From a virus, in IMG/VR virus record IMGVR_UViG_3300048446_000640, positions 1 to 52,750 of that record: a DNA stretch of 52,750 bases. One strand, 5' to 3'. The notes beneath the pieces are model-generated. The model searched no databases. It saw nothing but the letters and a program-made list of their open reading frames with translations, and had not been told where the DNA came from. Shown here one piece after another: positions 26,576 through 33,920 of this stretch. Every line of letters starts with the position of its first letter. Positions within the stretch are counted from its first letter, which is position 1. The translations under genes and the position numbers were made by a program.

Positions 26576-29062
26576 TCAAGCTAATTTAGTATCTTCCATT
26601 TCTACACCAGCTTGTACTGCAAGCTTACCTCTAAGGTTTATCCATTTGAGTTCCATCTCAATCTCGCTCTCAGTATCTACTCTCTCGGCACTAAAGCTAA
26701 GGAAGTGATCAGCCATCACCTCATTAATGTCACCATCTTTGTAGTCAGCAGGCACATACTGACCTAACATACATATGGTAGCAGCATCTCTCTTATCCGA
26801 TAGCTTATCAAACATAGCTTCCTCAATGGAATCCTTGTTGAGTATAATCTTGATGTTGGCATCCTTCTTGGAGTTAAGCCTATACACTCTACCCATTGCT
26901 TGGTGAAAGGCTCCATAGCTCCACTCAAGTGACCCGATAATCATGTTGGGGCATTCGTCAAAGCTATGCCCGACTGCACATTTCGCACCCATTAGGAGTA
27001 CCTTTGTGTCACCTTTCTTGAATGCATTAGCATGCTTTACATGGTTTGTAACTTTAGAATCTACCCTAGAATATTCAATGCCACATTCAGATAGACGCCT
27101 TGCGAGTTCATCTGTCTGACCAATGAATGAAGATATATGAACTACTTGCTCGCCCTTATCAAGAAACCCACCGATAAGCTCAAGAGTTGTAATTAGCTTG
27201 GGATTGTAGTTGGAAGCCACATGCCCTTCATTGAAGTCTCTACCAGCAGGATCTGCACAAGTCCCTCTGAGTCTAGTAAGCTGAACACCATACTTAGTCT
27301 TCGGGTCGCGCCATGGGATATTCTTGATATTAAGATTCTCTGCATACAATTGCTTCTGGGCATACCCAAGTGGGATACGGATAGTCTCTACATTGCAGTC
27401 AACCACATCGGGGTTGCACTCATCTTTAGATATGTAGGCTACAATTGACTTGAGTACCTTAAGCAGCCTCTGCACTTGGCTAATAGTAGGGGACACCTTA
27501 ACACACATAGAGCCATTACCTCTGACTGATTCCTCAGTGAAGTCTCTCTCCTTAGTTAAGAATGTCTGACAGAAGTCTGATAAGCCTTCCTTCGGGTAAG
27601 GCCATCTCGGATTACTCTTCTCACCATGGAACCAGTTAGGTACTGCAAGCCACCCTAGGATCGGGAAGATATTAGGCAGTATATTAGATATCGGCGTTGC
27701 AGTCAGTGCATACCGATACTTCGGTTGCATGCGGATAAGCGATGATGTGACAGTGGAGTCAAGGTTCTGCATAACATGAGCTTCATCAATCATGACCATA
27801 TCAAACTGATGCTTGGATAGAGTGCATAGGCTTGGTTTGACTACACAAGTGAATCCATTGCGAGTCTGACCGACTCCGCGATGCCAATGATTCTCTACGG
27901 CAGGAGGAGACTCATCACTATAGGGTGCATCAAAGCCCATGTCTTTGAGCCGCGCGCGAAACTTCTTCTCCCTCTTACTAGCAGCCCAAGAATTAGGTAT
28001 CTTCTCAAAGGAGTCATTAATACAAAACGCATTAGGGTAAGTAATGTACATACCAGGAGGTAAAGAGCCATCCTTTCTAACTAAAGACAGATAGTCCTGT
28101 TTACAGAATAGTTGATGCACCGAGGTATCTGGAGAGAACTTACGAACCTCAGCAATCCACTGAGCAGGGTCATAGTTCTTTGAGTTACCCTGGGCATCCT
28201 TAACTGTACCTTTCGGAGCCATGAGTAGAGTACGCTTAGCATTCTTGGCAGCCATAATAGAGATAGCAAAGCACGACTTACCTGTGCCGACATCACCACA
28301 TACTAATGCCTCATCTACACATAGGAGCCTAGCAAGGTAGGGGAGTTGCCCGGGGAAGTAGGTAAAGCCATTCAGTTCCTCTAGTTGTTTAAGCTTAGCA
28401 AGCATAGCATCATAGAGTTTTGGTCTTAGCTCTGCCACTGTCTTGACCTTAGGCATTTCGAAGAAGCTCCAAACCTTAGTGCTAGGGAACTCACCTTCTC
28501 CTACTGGGTTGTCCCTAAAGACATACTCATGGTTATCATCGTCTCTGAAGACATAACCTGCATCGACACCATACCTCTCAATCTCATGATCGAGTACAAA
28601 TGTCTTACCGTACTTATCGGTATGCATCTTCTTCTTACTGAGTGGACGAGTGTATGAGTATCTAAGCCTGCGGAACTTATACTTATTACCCTTAGTTATC
28701 TTTGGCCATGTACCTGCACCATGGAACTCGAAGTCCTTTGGAGGCTCGGGGCAATCCTTTGCTTCGAGCAGTTTAATTTCATCGATCATGCCGACCATCT
28801 CGTAAGGAGTTAGCTCACGAATTGGAGGAGCAGTAAACTTAGACTCATGTAATGCCTCGTGAATGGTTGCCTTTGAGGTTGGTTCTATGGCTACATTGTC
28901 ATGGTTATATAACTCTTGTAGCACTCGCCTGTCAGTAGATACGACACTCAGTGCCATCGGGGATATGCCATCGATATAGGCAAGCTTACCATCAATTACT
29001 TTGTGTCCTGTAGGTGCAGTTCTGATAGCACCCATTGGGTTAATCCAGATATTGTATTTCAT
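26576..29062 (-). CDS. SNF2/superfamily 2 DNA helicase (828 aa)
   Basis: An ATP-dependent DNA translocase. Walker A (GDVGTGKS) lies near residue 255, the DEAH-type Walker B (MIDEAH) near 424, motif III (ALTATPISN) near 457 and motif VI (QAMGRVYRLNS) near 720, in the order of two RecA-like lobes. The preceding VHISSFIGQTDELA and GAKCAVGHSFDECPN segments are lobe-2 motifs IV-V. This is the layout of phage SNF2-like helicases. The N-terminal 230 residues are a separate region with no recognised motif. The gene lies downstream of a 290-aa gene of unknown function in the same orientation. A role in replication, recombination or transcription restart is possible. Confidence 0.85.
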   Translation of the reverse strand: MKYNIWINPMGAIRTAPTGHKVIDGKLAYIDGISPMALSVVSTDRRVLQELYNHDNVAIEPTSKATIHEALHESKFTAPPIRELTPYEMVGMIDEIKLLEAKDCPEPPKDFEFHGAGTWPKITKGNKYKFRRLRYSYTRPLSKKKMHTDKYGKTFVLDHEIERYGVDAGYVFRDDDNHEYVFRDNPVGEGEFPSTKVWSFFEMPKVKTVAELRPKLYDAMLAKLKQLEELNGFTYFPGQLPYLARLLCVDEALVCGDVGTGKSCFAISIMAAKNAKRTLLMAPKGTVKDAQGNSKNYDPAQWIAEVRKFSPDTSVHQLFCKQDYLSLVRKDGSLPPGMYITYPNAFCINDSFEKIPNSWAASKREKKFRARLKDMGFDAPYSDESPPAVENHWHRGVGQTRNGFTCVVKPSLCTLSKHQFDMVMIDEAHVMQNLDSTVTSSLIRMQPKYRYALTATPISNILPNIFPILGWLAVPNWFHGEKSNPRWPYPKEGLSDFCQTFLTKERDFTEESVRGNGSMCVKVSPTISQVQRLLKVLKSIVAYISKDECNPDVVDCNVETIRIPLGYAQKQLYAENLNIKNIPWRDPKTKYGVQLTRLRGTCADPAGRDFNEGHVASNYNPKLITTLELIGGFLDKGEQVVHISSFIGQTDELARRLSECGIEYSRVDSKVTNHVKHANAFKKGDTKVLLMGAKCAVGHSFDECPNMIIGSLEWSYGAFHQAMGRVYRLNSKKDANIKIILNKDSIEEAMFDKLSDKRDAATICMLGQYVPADYKDGDINEVMADHFLSFSAERVDTESEIEMELKWINLRGKLAVQAGVEMEDTKLA

Positions 29063-29089
29063 TTTTATTTTTGTGTTAGCGGTTTTGAT

Positions 29090-29962
29090 TTATGCGGCCA
29101 AGTCTTTGGGTTTCTTGACCTTGTAAATTATCTTTGGGTAGTTCCCTTTACTATCGGGGATTGGTGGAATAAGAATGTCCTCACCTTGCTTATTGACAAA
29201 GTAGTCACTATGCAGGGTACGAAGGTGACCAACCCTACCATTCTTGAGGGAACCAACCTTCTTAGTCTTCCTGTTATCCTCATACTCTCTGATCTTCTTA
29301 GGTAAGTAGACCACACGATATAAGGACTTAGCTTCTTTAACCTTATACTTTTTCTTCGCAGCCTTGTATTCCTTCTGATCCCACTTGTTTATTTTGGTCG
29401 GAGCAAAGTAGGTTATCGCAGAGTAATTAATTACCTTCAGAGCCATTAGTACAGTCTCCATACCACTGCTTGTGTCTTGGTCATACCCTTGCCAATCTAC
29501 AAACTCTTGGATGCCTTCGCGGAGTCTTGATTCACCGTATTCGCTTGGTAGGTTGCCAAACACTTTACCACGAGGGGTATCGATAGTGTATACCACCACA
29601 TCCTCAAACCACATAGGGACACCCTTTTCATCTGGCCCCCATTCTGTTGCCAATATTCTCAGATACTGCTTCGCAACACTATCCTTACACTTGTCTGCAT
29701 AGTCCCAAGTAGTTTGAAGAAACTCATGGTGCTTTGCTTTATTGATCTGAATATTATAAAAATCCTTTGACTCGAACTTTATATCCAGGCTACTACTAGG
29801 CCACTTGGATTGCCCAAAACTATTTGAGACATGGCATGCCTGCATGGCATCGGTTACGCTTTGATCAACAAGCATGGTTTGTCCGTATGTTTTTTGCCAT
29901 ACATCGTTTATCATACCAATTGCAGTTGTACATTTATCCACAGCTTCTTTACTATTCATCAT
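29090..29962 (-). CDS. Conserved-looking phage protein of unknown function (290 aa)
   Basis: No enzyme motif is recognised. The C-terminal half is very basic (DQKEYKAAKKKYKVKEAKSL, then RVVYLPKKIREYED and a GRVGHLRTLHSDYF element), a style seen in phage proteins of unknown function next to helicases. The start has a good Shine-Dalgarno sequence (AAAGGA) and is preceded by a 200-base leader with stable hairpins, so its expression may be attenuated. The SNF2 helicase follows after a short gap and is probably co-transcribed. Confidence 0.6.
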   Translation of the reverse strand: MMNSKEAVDKCTTAIGMINDVWQKTYGQTMLVDQSVTDAMQACHVSNSFGQSKWPSSSLDIKFESKDFYNIQINKAKHHEFLQTTWDYADKCKDSVAKQYLRILATEWGPDEKGVPMWFEDVVVYTIDTPRGKVFGNLPSEYGESRLREGIQEFVDWQGYDQDTSSGMETVLMALKVINYSAITYFAPTKINKWDQKEYKAAKKKYKVKEAKSLYRVVYLPKKIREYEDNRKTKKVGSLKNGRVGHLRTLHSDYFVNKQGEDILIPPIPDSKGNYPKIIYKVKKPKDLAA

Positions 29963-30161
29963 GGTTTTCCTTTCTTAGTTGTGTAGTTAATGGCAGCAGG
30001 TTTTTGGTCATCATGAGGATTTTCTGCCCTCACTCGCATTATCCCTTCTAGCCCCGTCCTCAGACAGCCTCAGCAAAGGTGGCTCCCACCTAAAAGAAAG
30101 CCCCTGTACCATATAAGAGGCTTTTCAAGGACTAGTCCCAATGGAACTGCCTAACTACAAA
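29963..30161 (-). ncRNA. Structured leader between a GTAACCTA box and the 290-aa gene
   Basis: About 200 bases without a gene. On the minus strand it contains a terminator-type hairpin (see separate entry), a perfect AGGTGG/CCACCT hairpin with a 3-base loop (30077-30091), a duplicated CTGAGG, and a GAGG/CCTC pair before the Shine-Dalgarno sequence. The arrangement suggests an attenuator or cis-regulatory RNA. It does not match a riboswitch that I recognise. Confidence 0.4.
30091..30124 (-). terminator. Rho-independent terminator-like hairpin in the leader
   Basis: The arms 30097-30104 and 30117-30124 pair over 8 bp with one G-U, loop 12 bases, followed on the minus strand by TTTCTTTTA. It lies downstream of a GTAACCTA box and upstream of the gene at 29090-29962, so it should stop or attenuate transcription into that gene and the helicase. 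Confidence 0.55.
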
Positions 30162-30183
30162 GTTATATATTATAATAGGTTAC
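30162..30183 (-). promoter_or_regulatory. GTAACCTA box with TATAAT centre
   Basis: GTAACCTA-N10-TAAC. The centre contains a perfect TATAAT, with TTACAC 17 bases upstream, the best sigma70-type promoter among the minus-strand copies. The TAA of GTAACC is the stop codon of the gene at 30180-30431. The transcript would carry the structured leader. Confidence 0.6.
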
Positions 30184-30431
30184 ACTTGGTGGTGTAATGC
30201 ATAGCCCATGGAATCACCGTTGTCCCATGTGATAAGCATCTTACCTTGCTGTAATCCCATTGTGGTTAATGGATATAGTGGTTCAGGTATCATAAGTTCA
30301 TTAAGTCTACCTGCTAACCGTTCTTCCTCTGTCCACCCTCTGGCTGGCATGGCATGTTCATTGAAGTAATCATATGCCTTGTCCATATTGAAGGGTGGGG
30401 TGTTTGGGTTATATTTTGTACCTCGATTCAT
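30180..30431 (-). CDS. Small phage protein of unknown function (83 aa)
   Basis: Starts MNRGTKYNPNTPPFNMDKAY. It has a Pro-rich N-terminus and a mixed alpha/beta C-terminus ending WDNGDSMGYALHHQV. It overlaps the upstream gene by ATGA, so the two are translationally coupled. Not recognised. Confidence 0.55.
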   Translation of the reverse strand: MNRGTKYNPNTPPFNMDKAYDYFNEHAMPARGWTEEERLAGRLNELMIPEPLYPLTTMGLQQGKMLITWDNGDSMGYALHHQV

Positions 30432-30916
30432 TTACCAAGACTTACCCAGAATTTATTAATCATATTATATAATTCCTCCTTTACTATCTTCCTCACATCA
30501 TCCTCAGTTAGACCACTAGGTTGTGAGGTCAGTAGGGTAGTGAGTGCTTCGACTCGTGGATCAAGCTTCTGCTTCTTCTCCTTCTTGACCTTTGGCTTCT
30601 TGATCTCGGGTACAGGTTCTGGCATAGGCTCAGTCGGATCTTCCACATCAACAGTTACCTTCCTTTCTCTATTGGATAGATCTTCTAGGATCTGTTGGTA
30701 GATTGATTCTTTCTTTTCCTTGAGCCATCCATCGAAGGCAAGGTCAGTACACACGGGCTGCTCACCTGGTATGTACTCACCCGCCTCATCCATGACTAGC
30801 TTCTGCAAGGAGTCGCAGTCTGGATCGAGGTTAGTCCTCAGCCATTCGTTAACGAAGTCACGGACTTCTTGGGATTCACGCTGTTGGGTTATCAGTAGTT
30901 TGTATGTATCACTCAT
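30428..30916 (-). CDS. Phage protein of unknown function with Pro/Glu/Lys linker (162 aa)
   Basis: A helical N-terminal region of about 85 residues, a low-complexity Pro/Glu/Lys linker (residues about 93-118) and a helical C-terminus (GLTEDDVRKIVKEELYNMI). The build is that of a two-domain adaptor. It is the first gene after a GTAACCTA box. Family unknown. Confidence 0.55.
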   Translation of the reverse strand: MSDTYKLLITQQRESQEVRDFVNEWLRTNLDPDCDSLQKLVMDEAGEYIPGEQPVCTDLAFDGWLKEKKESIYQQILEDLSNRERKVTVDVEDPTEPMPEPVPEIKKPKVKKEKKQKLDPRVEALTTLLTSQPSGLTEDDVRKIVKEELYNMINKFWVSLGK

Positions 30917-30921
30917 TTTAT

Positions 30922-30943
30922 GTCACTTAGTTTAATAGGTTAC
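30922..30943 (-). promoter_or_regulatory. GTAACCTA box after the methyltransferase gene
   Basis: GTAACCTA-N10-TGAC. Its TAA is the stop codon of the methyltransferase gene, and ATG 30916 follows five bases after the box without a Shine-Dalgarno sequence. Confidence 0.55.
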
Positions 30944-32409
30944 TTTAGATATTGTGCAAACAAAATCCTGTATGCACGTTCGGCTTGGGCAGGCACAATG
31001 CCATTACCCAAAAGTCTTAGTCTTGGGACTCGTAGAGCCATGACTTCGGCAGAAGCGTAGTATTGGTCGGCAGTCCCATCAGGGATTCCACCCACGAAGG
31101 ATTCAATTTCCCCGACTGAGATAGAATCGTTAAGTCCCTCCCTAGGCACTTCTGATTGGAGTCCATTGCTGTTCTCGCTCCCTCCACATGATCCGAAGCT
31201 TGTGGAGTTGCCCATGTGCTGGCTACCTTTCTTCCCAATGTCTCCTGAGATCCCTCGGGTACTGTCCCCATTGTATCCTTCCAATCCCTTGACATCGGGG
31301 TCGGCCACTTCTCCATCGTTTCCACTGCATCCCTTAGCTTTGGAGTCCACTTCTCCCCCTTGGCATTCGTCCGAATGAATCGGTTGTTCTCGATTGTCAC
31401 ATTCGGTGCTAGACCCCCCTCGGCATCCACTGTTCTCGGTGTCGGGTACATTATCTCTGGGTTCATCTCTGGGTTCACTACATCCTCCCTCAGATTTTTG
31501 CATCCTCCCTTCTTCTTGTTGCGAGCTAATGCTTCCCCTGTCTTCGGAGGCAGTACATCCATTGTCGATGGGGTTGCCCAACTCTGTAGGGCTACTGCTG
31601 ACAGGCTTGGACTCTGTCTGTTCTTCTCCGACTCGGGTGTCCCGTCCGTCTTTCCCGTTCTCGGGGTAGGCCATGATGACTCTTGGTTCTTCCCACTCGT
31701 ATTGAGTTTCCCCTGGGCGTGAAGGCCATGCACCTGTTCTCCAAGGTTGCTTTTTCCCCTGTCCGTCAAGCAAGCTCGGGAGTCCTGTTCTTTGGGTGTC
31801 CCCCACATCTCGTTGAGACTCATCTGGGTGTGCGTTACGGAAGAGCATGAAGACTCGCTTACGCTGGTGAGGCGCGCCTTCTTCACTCGCGCTGACCATT
31901 GTGAACGAACCTTCGTAACCAATTTCTTCCATTCTGCCCATGACATATTTGAGAACGCTTGTGTCCGGCTCGCCACCGAACTTACAACTGATGATGCCCT
32001 CGACATTTTCGAGTGCGACCCAGTTTGGTCGGCAAAGATCAACTCCGTTTGCAATGAAGGGAAACAGGTGTCTTGGGTCTTCAGTTCCTTTCCGAATGCC
32101 TGACGATGAGAAGGGCTGGCAAGGGAAGCCCGCAGATAAGATGTCCACGACTCCACGGAACTCTGCGTATGGGAACTCTTTAACATCCGTGAAGATAGGT
32201 GCTTCAGAAAGTTCACCCTCTTCAATCTTCGCAACCAAGTTCGCGCAAGCGAATCCTTCCCGTTCCACGTATGCGATCTCTCGCAAGTTTGGGAATATTC
32301 CTCTAAGCCCTCTGCCCATTCCTTCGTATCCGGAACACATAGAGAGGTGAGTAACGACGTTTTCGGTAAGTATGCCCTGTATTTGCTCTTCATAGTTTTC
32401 TTCACTCAT
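30940..32409 (-). CDS. DNA (cytosine-5) methyltransferase (489 aa)
   Basis: Transfers a methyl group from SAM to cytosine C5 in DNA, probably to protect phage DNA or alter host restriction. Motif I (LSMCSGYEGMG) is at residues 22-32, motif IV (GFPCQPFS, catalytic Cys 97) at 94-101, motif VI (ENV) at 134-136, motif VIII (QRKRVF) at 182-187 and motif X (GNGIVPAQAERAY) near 465-478. All are in one frame, so the enzyme should be intact. Between VIII and X, where the target-recognition domain belongs, lies an unusually long Gly/Ser/Asp/Glu-rich stretch of about 260 residues, overlapped by a second large reading frame. No partner restriction enzyme is visible next to it. Start 32409 gives the N-terminus expected for the family. 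Confidence 0.9.
   Translation of the reverse strand: MSEENYEEQIQGILTENVVTHLSMCSGYEGMGRGLRGIFPNLREIAYVEREGFACANLVAKIEEGELSEAPIFTDVKEFPYAEFRGVVDILSAGFPCQPFSSSGIRKGTEDPRHLFPFIANGVDLCRPNWVALENVEGIISCKFGGEPDTSVLKYVMGRMEEIGYEGSFTMVSASEEGAPHQRKRVFMLFRNAHPDESQRDVGDTQRTGLPSLLDGQGKKQPWRTGAWPSRPGETQYEWEEPRVIMAYPENGKDGRDTRVGEEQTESKPVSSSPTELGNPIDNGCTASEDRGSISSQQEEGRMQKSEGGCSEPRDEPRDNVPDTENSGCRGGSSTECDNREQPIHSDECQGGEVDSKAKGCSGNDGEVADPDVKGLEGYNGDSTRGISGDIGKKGSQHMGNSTSFGSCGGSENSNGLQSEVPREGLNDSISVGEIESFVGGIPDGTADQYYASAEVMALRVPRLRLLGNGIVPAQAERAYRILFAQYLK
31017..32405 (-). CDS. Overlapping second frame with W(P/A)TP repeats inside the methyltransferase gene
   Basis: A 462-codon open frame lies wholly within the methyltransferase gene on the same strand. 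Its C-terminal two thirds contain about six repeats of the form (W/Y)(P/A)TPxxxD followed by an L-x-x-x-V element (WPTPRTGKTD, WATPSTMD, MYPTPRTVD, WPTPMSRD, WATPQASD) and end GKLNPSWVESLMGLP. Such periodicity is not expected of a shadow frame. From memory, proteins with this TP-repeat and LNPxWVExLMGxP ending recur in phages next to or overlapping cytosine methyltransferases, so this may be a genuine dual-coding gene, perhaps made from an internal start. The exact start is uncertain (a GTG at 32405 opens the frame). Function unknown; a target-recognition or anti-restriction role would be speculation. Confidence 0.5.
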   Translation of the reverse strand: MKKTMKSKYRAYLPKTSLLTSLCVPDTKEWAEGLEEYSQTCERSHTWNGKDSLARTWLRRLKRVNFLKHLSSRMLKSSHTQSSVESWTSYLRASLASPSHRQAFGKELKTQDTCFPSLQTELIFADQTGSHSKMSRASSVVSSVASRTQAFSNMSWAEWKKLVTKVRSQWSARVKKARLTSVSESSCSSVTHTQMSLNEMWGTPKEQDSRACLTDRGKSNLGEQVHGLHAQGKLNTSGKNQESSWPTPRTGKTDGTPESEKNRQSPSLSAVALQSWATPSTMDVLPPKTGEALARNKKKGGCKNLREDVVNPEMNPEIMYPTPRTVDAEGGLAPNVTIENNRFIRTNAKGEKWTPKLRDAVETMEKWPTPMSRDWKDTMGTVPEGSQETLGRKVASTWATPQASDHVEGARTAMDSNQKCLGRDLTILSQSGKLNPSWVESLMGLPTNTTLLPKSWLYESQD

Positions 32410-32411
32410 AG

Positions 32412-32813
32412 TTAGTTAGTCTCTGCCCACACATGGGGAAGTATCATCCACGCACGACCAGCTTTGGTTATTGGTTTACTATCCTTTTGTTGGATAAATT
32501 GTTTATTTTTGTATGGATTGTAGGTGACCCGCCGCCACCTCTCATCCCCGAAGGCTCGGATGCTCTCAGGATTAGGATGGATAAACCCCTTCAGCCATGC
32601 GTGTACCTCCTTAACCTTATCCCTAAGGACACGCCTCCTACCTGCATCCTTTACGATAAAGATAGTATCGGTAAGATGAACGACATCTGAGTAAGCCTTA
32701 ACAAGACCATCTTGCCTAATTGACCAACAATCCCTATGCAGATTCCTATAAACCTGCACAGGTCGAGAATAATCCATATGATATCGTATATCATTTTGTT
32801 TCAGTAGCTTCAT
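32412..32813 (-). CDS. Conserved phage protein with YRNLHRDCWSIR motif (133 aa)
   Basis: The N-terminal 80 residues (VQVYRNLHRDCWSIRQDGLV, then GRRRVL and KVKEVHAWLKGF) match a very widespread small phage family with YRNLHK-x-CWSVR and R-x-RVL-x-x-x-x-KxVHA signatures that I recognise; its function is not established. About 50 extra residues follow that are not in the usual short version. Start 32813 is chosen because it gives an ATGA overlap with the previous gene and matches the family N-terminus; the frame extends further upstream without a plausible start. Confidence 0.7.
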   Translation of the reverse strand: MKLLKQNDIRYHMDYSRPVQVYRNLHRDCWSIRQDGLVKAYSDVVHLTDTIFIVKDAGRRRVLRDKVKEVHAWLKGFIHPNPESIRAFGDERWRRVTYNPYKNKQFIQQKDSKPITKAGRAWMILPHVWAETN

Positions 32814-33154
32814 AGTCCTGCCTTTGCTAGTGCTGCCTCCTCCTTTGCCGACTCGATAGCATCGTCTACTGCACCATCGAGATCTATTTGCTCTGCGATA
32901 ACATCCCATAGCTTATCCTGAGGGGTGTTAACTAGTATAGCTATGTCTACATCTTCAGGCTCTATATAGAACTCCTTAAGACTCGTTACCTTAACATCAG
33001 TAGGCTGAATGCCACCGCCAGGATGCCACGCATAGGTGTCCCCATAGGGGACATAGCCTATCGCAGTATCTTCGATGTCAAACTCTACGGTTCCAGAAGC
33101 TATGGCTTTTATGCCTCCCACTTCTACCTCTTCGCACTCGAATTCATATTCCAT
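32810..33154 (-). CDS. Phage protein of unknown function (114 aa)
   Basis: An acidic protein with a beta-rich first half (MEYEFECEEVEVGG, then VEFDIEDTAIGYVPYG) and a helical Ala/Glu-rich C-terminus. The pattern recalls small acidic phage proteins of unknown function. It is the first gene after a GTAACCTA box and overlaps the YRNLHRDCWSIR gene by ATGA. Confidence 0.6.
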   Translation of the reverse strand: MEYEFECEEVEVGGIKAIASGTVEFDIEDTAIGYVPYGDTYAWHPGGGIQPTDVKVTSLKEFYIEPEDVDIAILVNTPQDKLWDVIAEQIDLDGAVDDAIESAKEEAALAKAGL

Positions 33155-33157
33155 AAT

Positions 33158-33179
33158 GTAATATATATTATTAGGTTAC
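33158..33179 (-). promoter_or_regulatory. GTAACCTA box
   Basis: GTAACCTA-N10-TTAC with a TAATAT in the centre and TTGTAA 18 bases upstream. ATG 33154 follows three bases after the box and there is no Shine-Dalgarno sequence. Confidence 0.6.
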
Positions 33180-33188
33180 AATTGTCGC

Positions 33189-33395
33189 TTACAATTTTGG
33201 TATAATTACGCCTACCTCATCGAAGGTGTAATTAAGTTCATCCATTATCCAATGCATAGCGAGTTTCACATCATCCTCTGTAGGTTCATGCTCATCTCGG
33301 TGTTCTTGTATGTCAGCAGACCACTGATGTACTGCTTCCCATACTACTTCTAATGACTCGGATATACTGAAGTTAGTTGGCTTACTCATCTCCAC
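33189..33395 (-). CDS. Small phage protein of unknown function (68 aa)
   Basis: An acidic helical protein (EVVWEAVHQWSADIQEHRDE is the core) that overlaps the upstream gene by 14 bases. Trp- and His-containing helices suggest a small helical bundle. Not recognised. Confidence 0.5.
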   Translation of the reverse strand: MEMSKPTNFSISESLEVVWEAVHQWSADIQEHRDEHEPTEDDVKLAMHWIMDELNYTFDEVGVIIPKL

Positions 33396-33681
33396 CTCCG
33401 TTTTCTAAAAGAAATGTGACCTTACGATCTATCTCTTGTTGAACACACTCGAATGCTTTCATGTTAGTGACTAGAGTGAAGCCATGCTCGGGGTCATGCC
33501 ATTGGTCTTTGCAGTTACACCAGTCCTCTTCTAGTTCTATCTTTAGCATGTCGAGCGAGTGAGCCACTAGCTCTAGTTGCCTTACGGTAAAAGGGATGTC
33601 ATTATCCCAAGATTTCTTCACTTCTTCATTAAAGAACTTCTCATAAAGTCCTTTGCTAGGTGCTTCATTTGATTTACTCAT
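33382..33681 (-). CDS. Small phage protein of unknown function (99 aa)
   Basis: A helical protein containing VRQLELVAHSLDMLKIEL and a WCNCKDQWHDPEHGF segment whose Cys and His residues could bind metal. It is nested between overlapping neighbours on both sides (14 bases downstream, ATGA upstream). Not recognised. Confidence 0.55.
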   Translation of the reverse strand: MSKSNEAPSKGLYEKFFNEEVKKSWDNDIPFTVRQLELVAHSLDMLKIELEEDWCNCKDQWHDPEHGFTLVTNMKAFECVQQEIDRKVTFLLENGGGDE

Positions 33682-33842
33682 TGTTTTCTTTTCCTTTCGA
33701 GATGTTTCTCAATTAGTTCATTGATTAAGGTCATTTCTTCAGTCCTTCCTCCGAACCAAGCGTCTAGCAGTTTAGCTATCTGCTCGGCACATTCGTTGAA
33801 ACTTTCAATATAACCAGCATTTTTTTTGATTTTTATTTCCAT
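33678..33842 (-). CDS. Very small helical protein (54 aa)
   Basis: ATG 33842 to a TGA overlapping the next start (ATGA) encodes a charged helical peptide with NECAEQIAKLLDAWFGGRTE and a Lys/Arg-rich end. Composition, operon spacing and coupling to the next gene support it as real. Function unknown. Confidence 0.5.
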   Translation of the reverse strand: MEIKIKKNAGYIESFNECAEQIAKLLDAWFGGRTEEMTLINELIEKHLERKRKQ

Positions 33843-33875
33843 ATTTTAGTGCTTCCTATCATTGTTCCCGCCCAT

Positions 33876-33907
33876 TAGTAGTCACCTACATATATAGGTG
33901 ACTACTA
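33876..33907. repeat. Perfect 13-bp inverted repeat in an intergenic gap
   Basis: Arms 33876-33888 and 33895-33907 (TAGTAGTCACCTA and its complement) with a 6-base loop, extendable on the minus strand by GCCC/GGGC. It is not followed by a T-run on either strand, so a simple terminator is unlikely. It could be an operator, an RNA-stabilising or processing hairpin, or a recombination site. Confidence 0.75.
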
Positions 33908-33920
33908 GGGCAGGGGTTAG

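Noticed and set aside
31360-31722. 120-codon plus-strand frame opposite the methyltransferase
   Set aside because: No pattern or start signal; the two minus-strand frames already explain the openness of this region.
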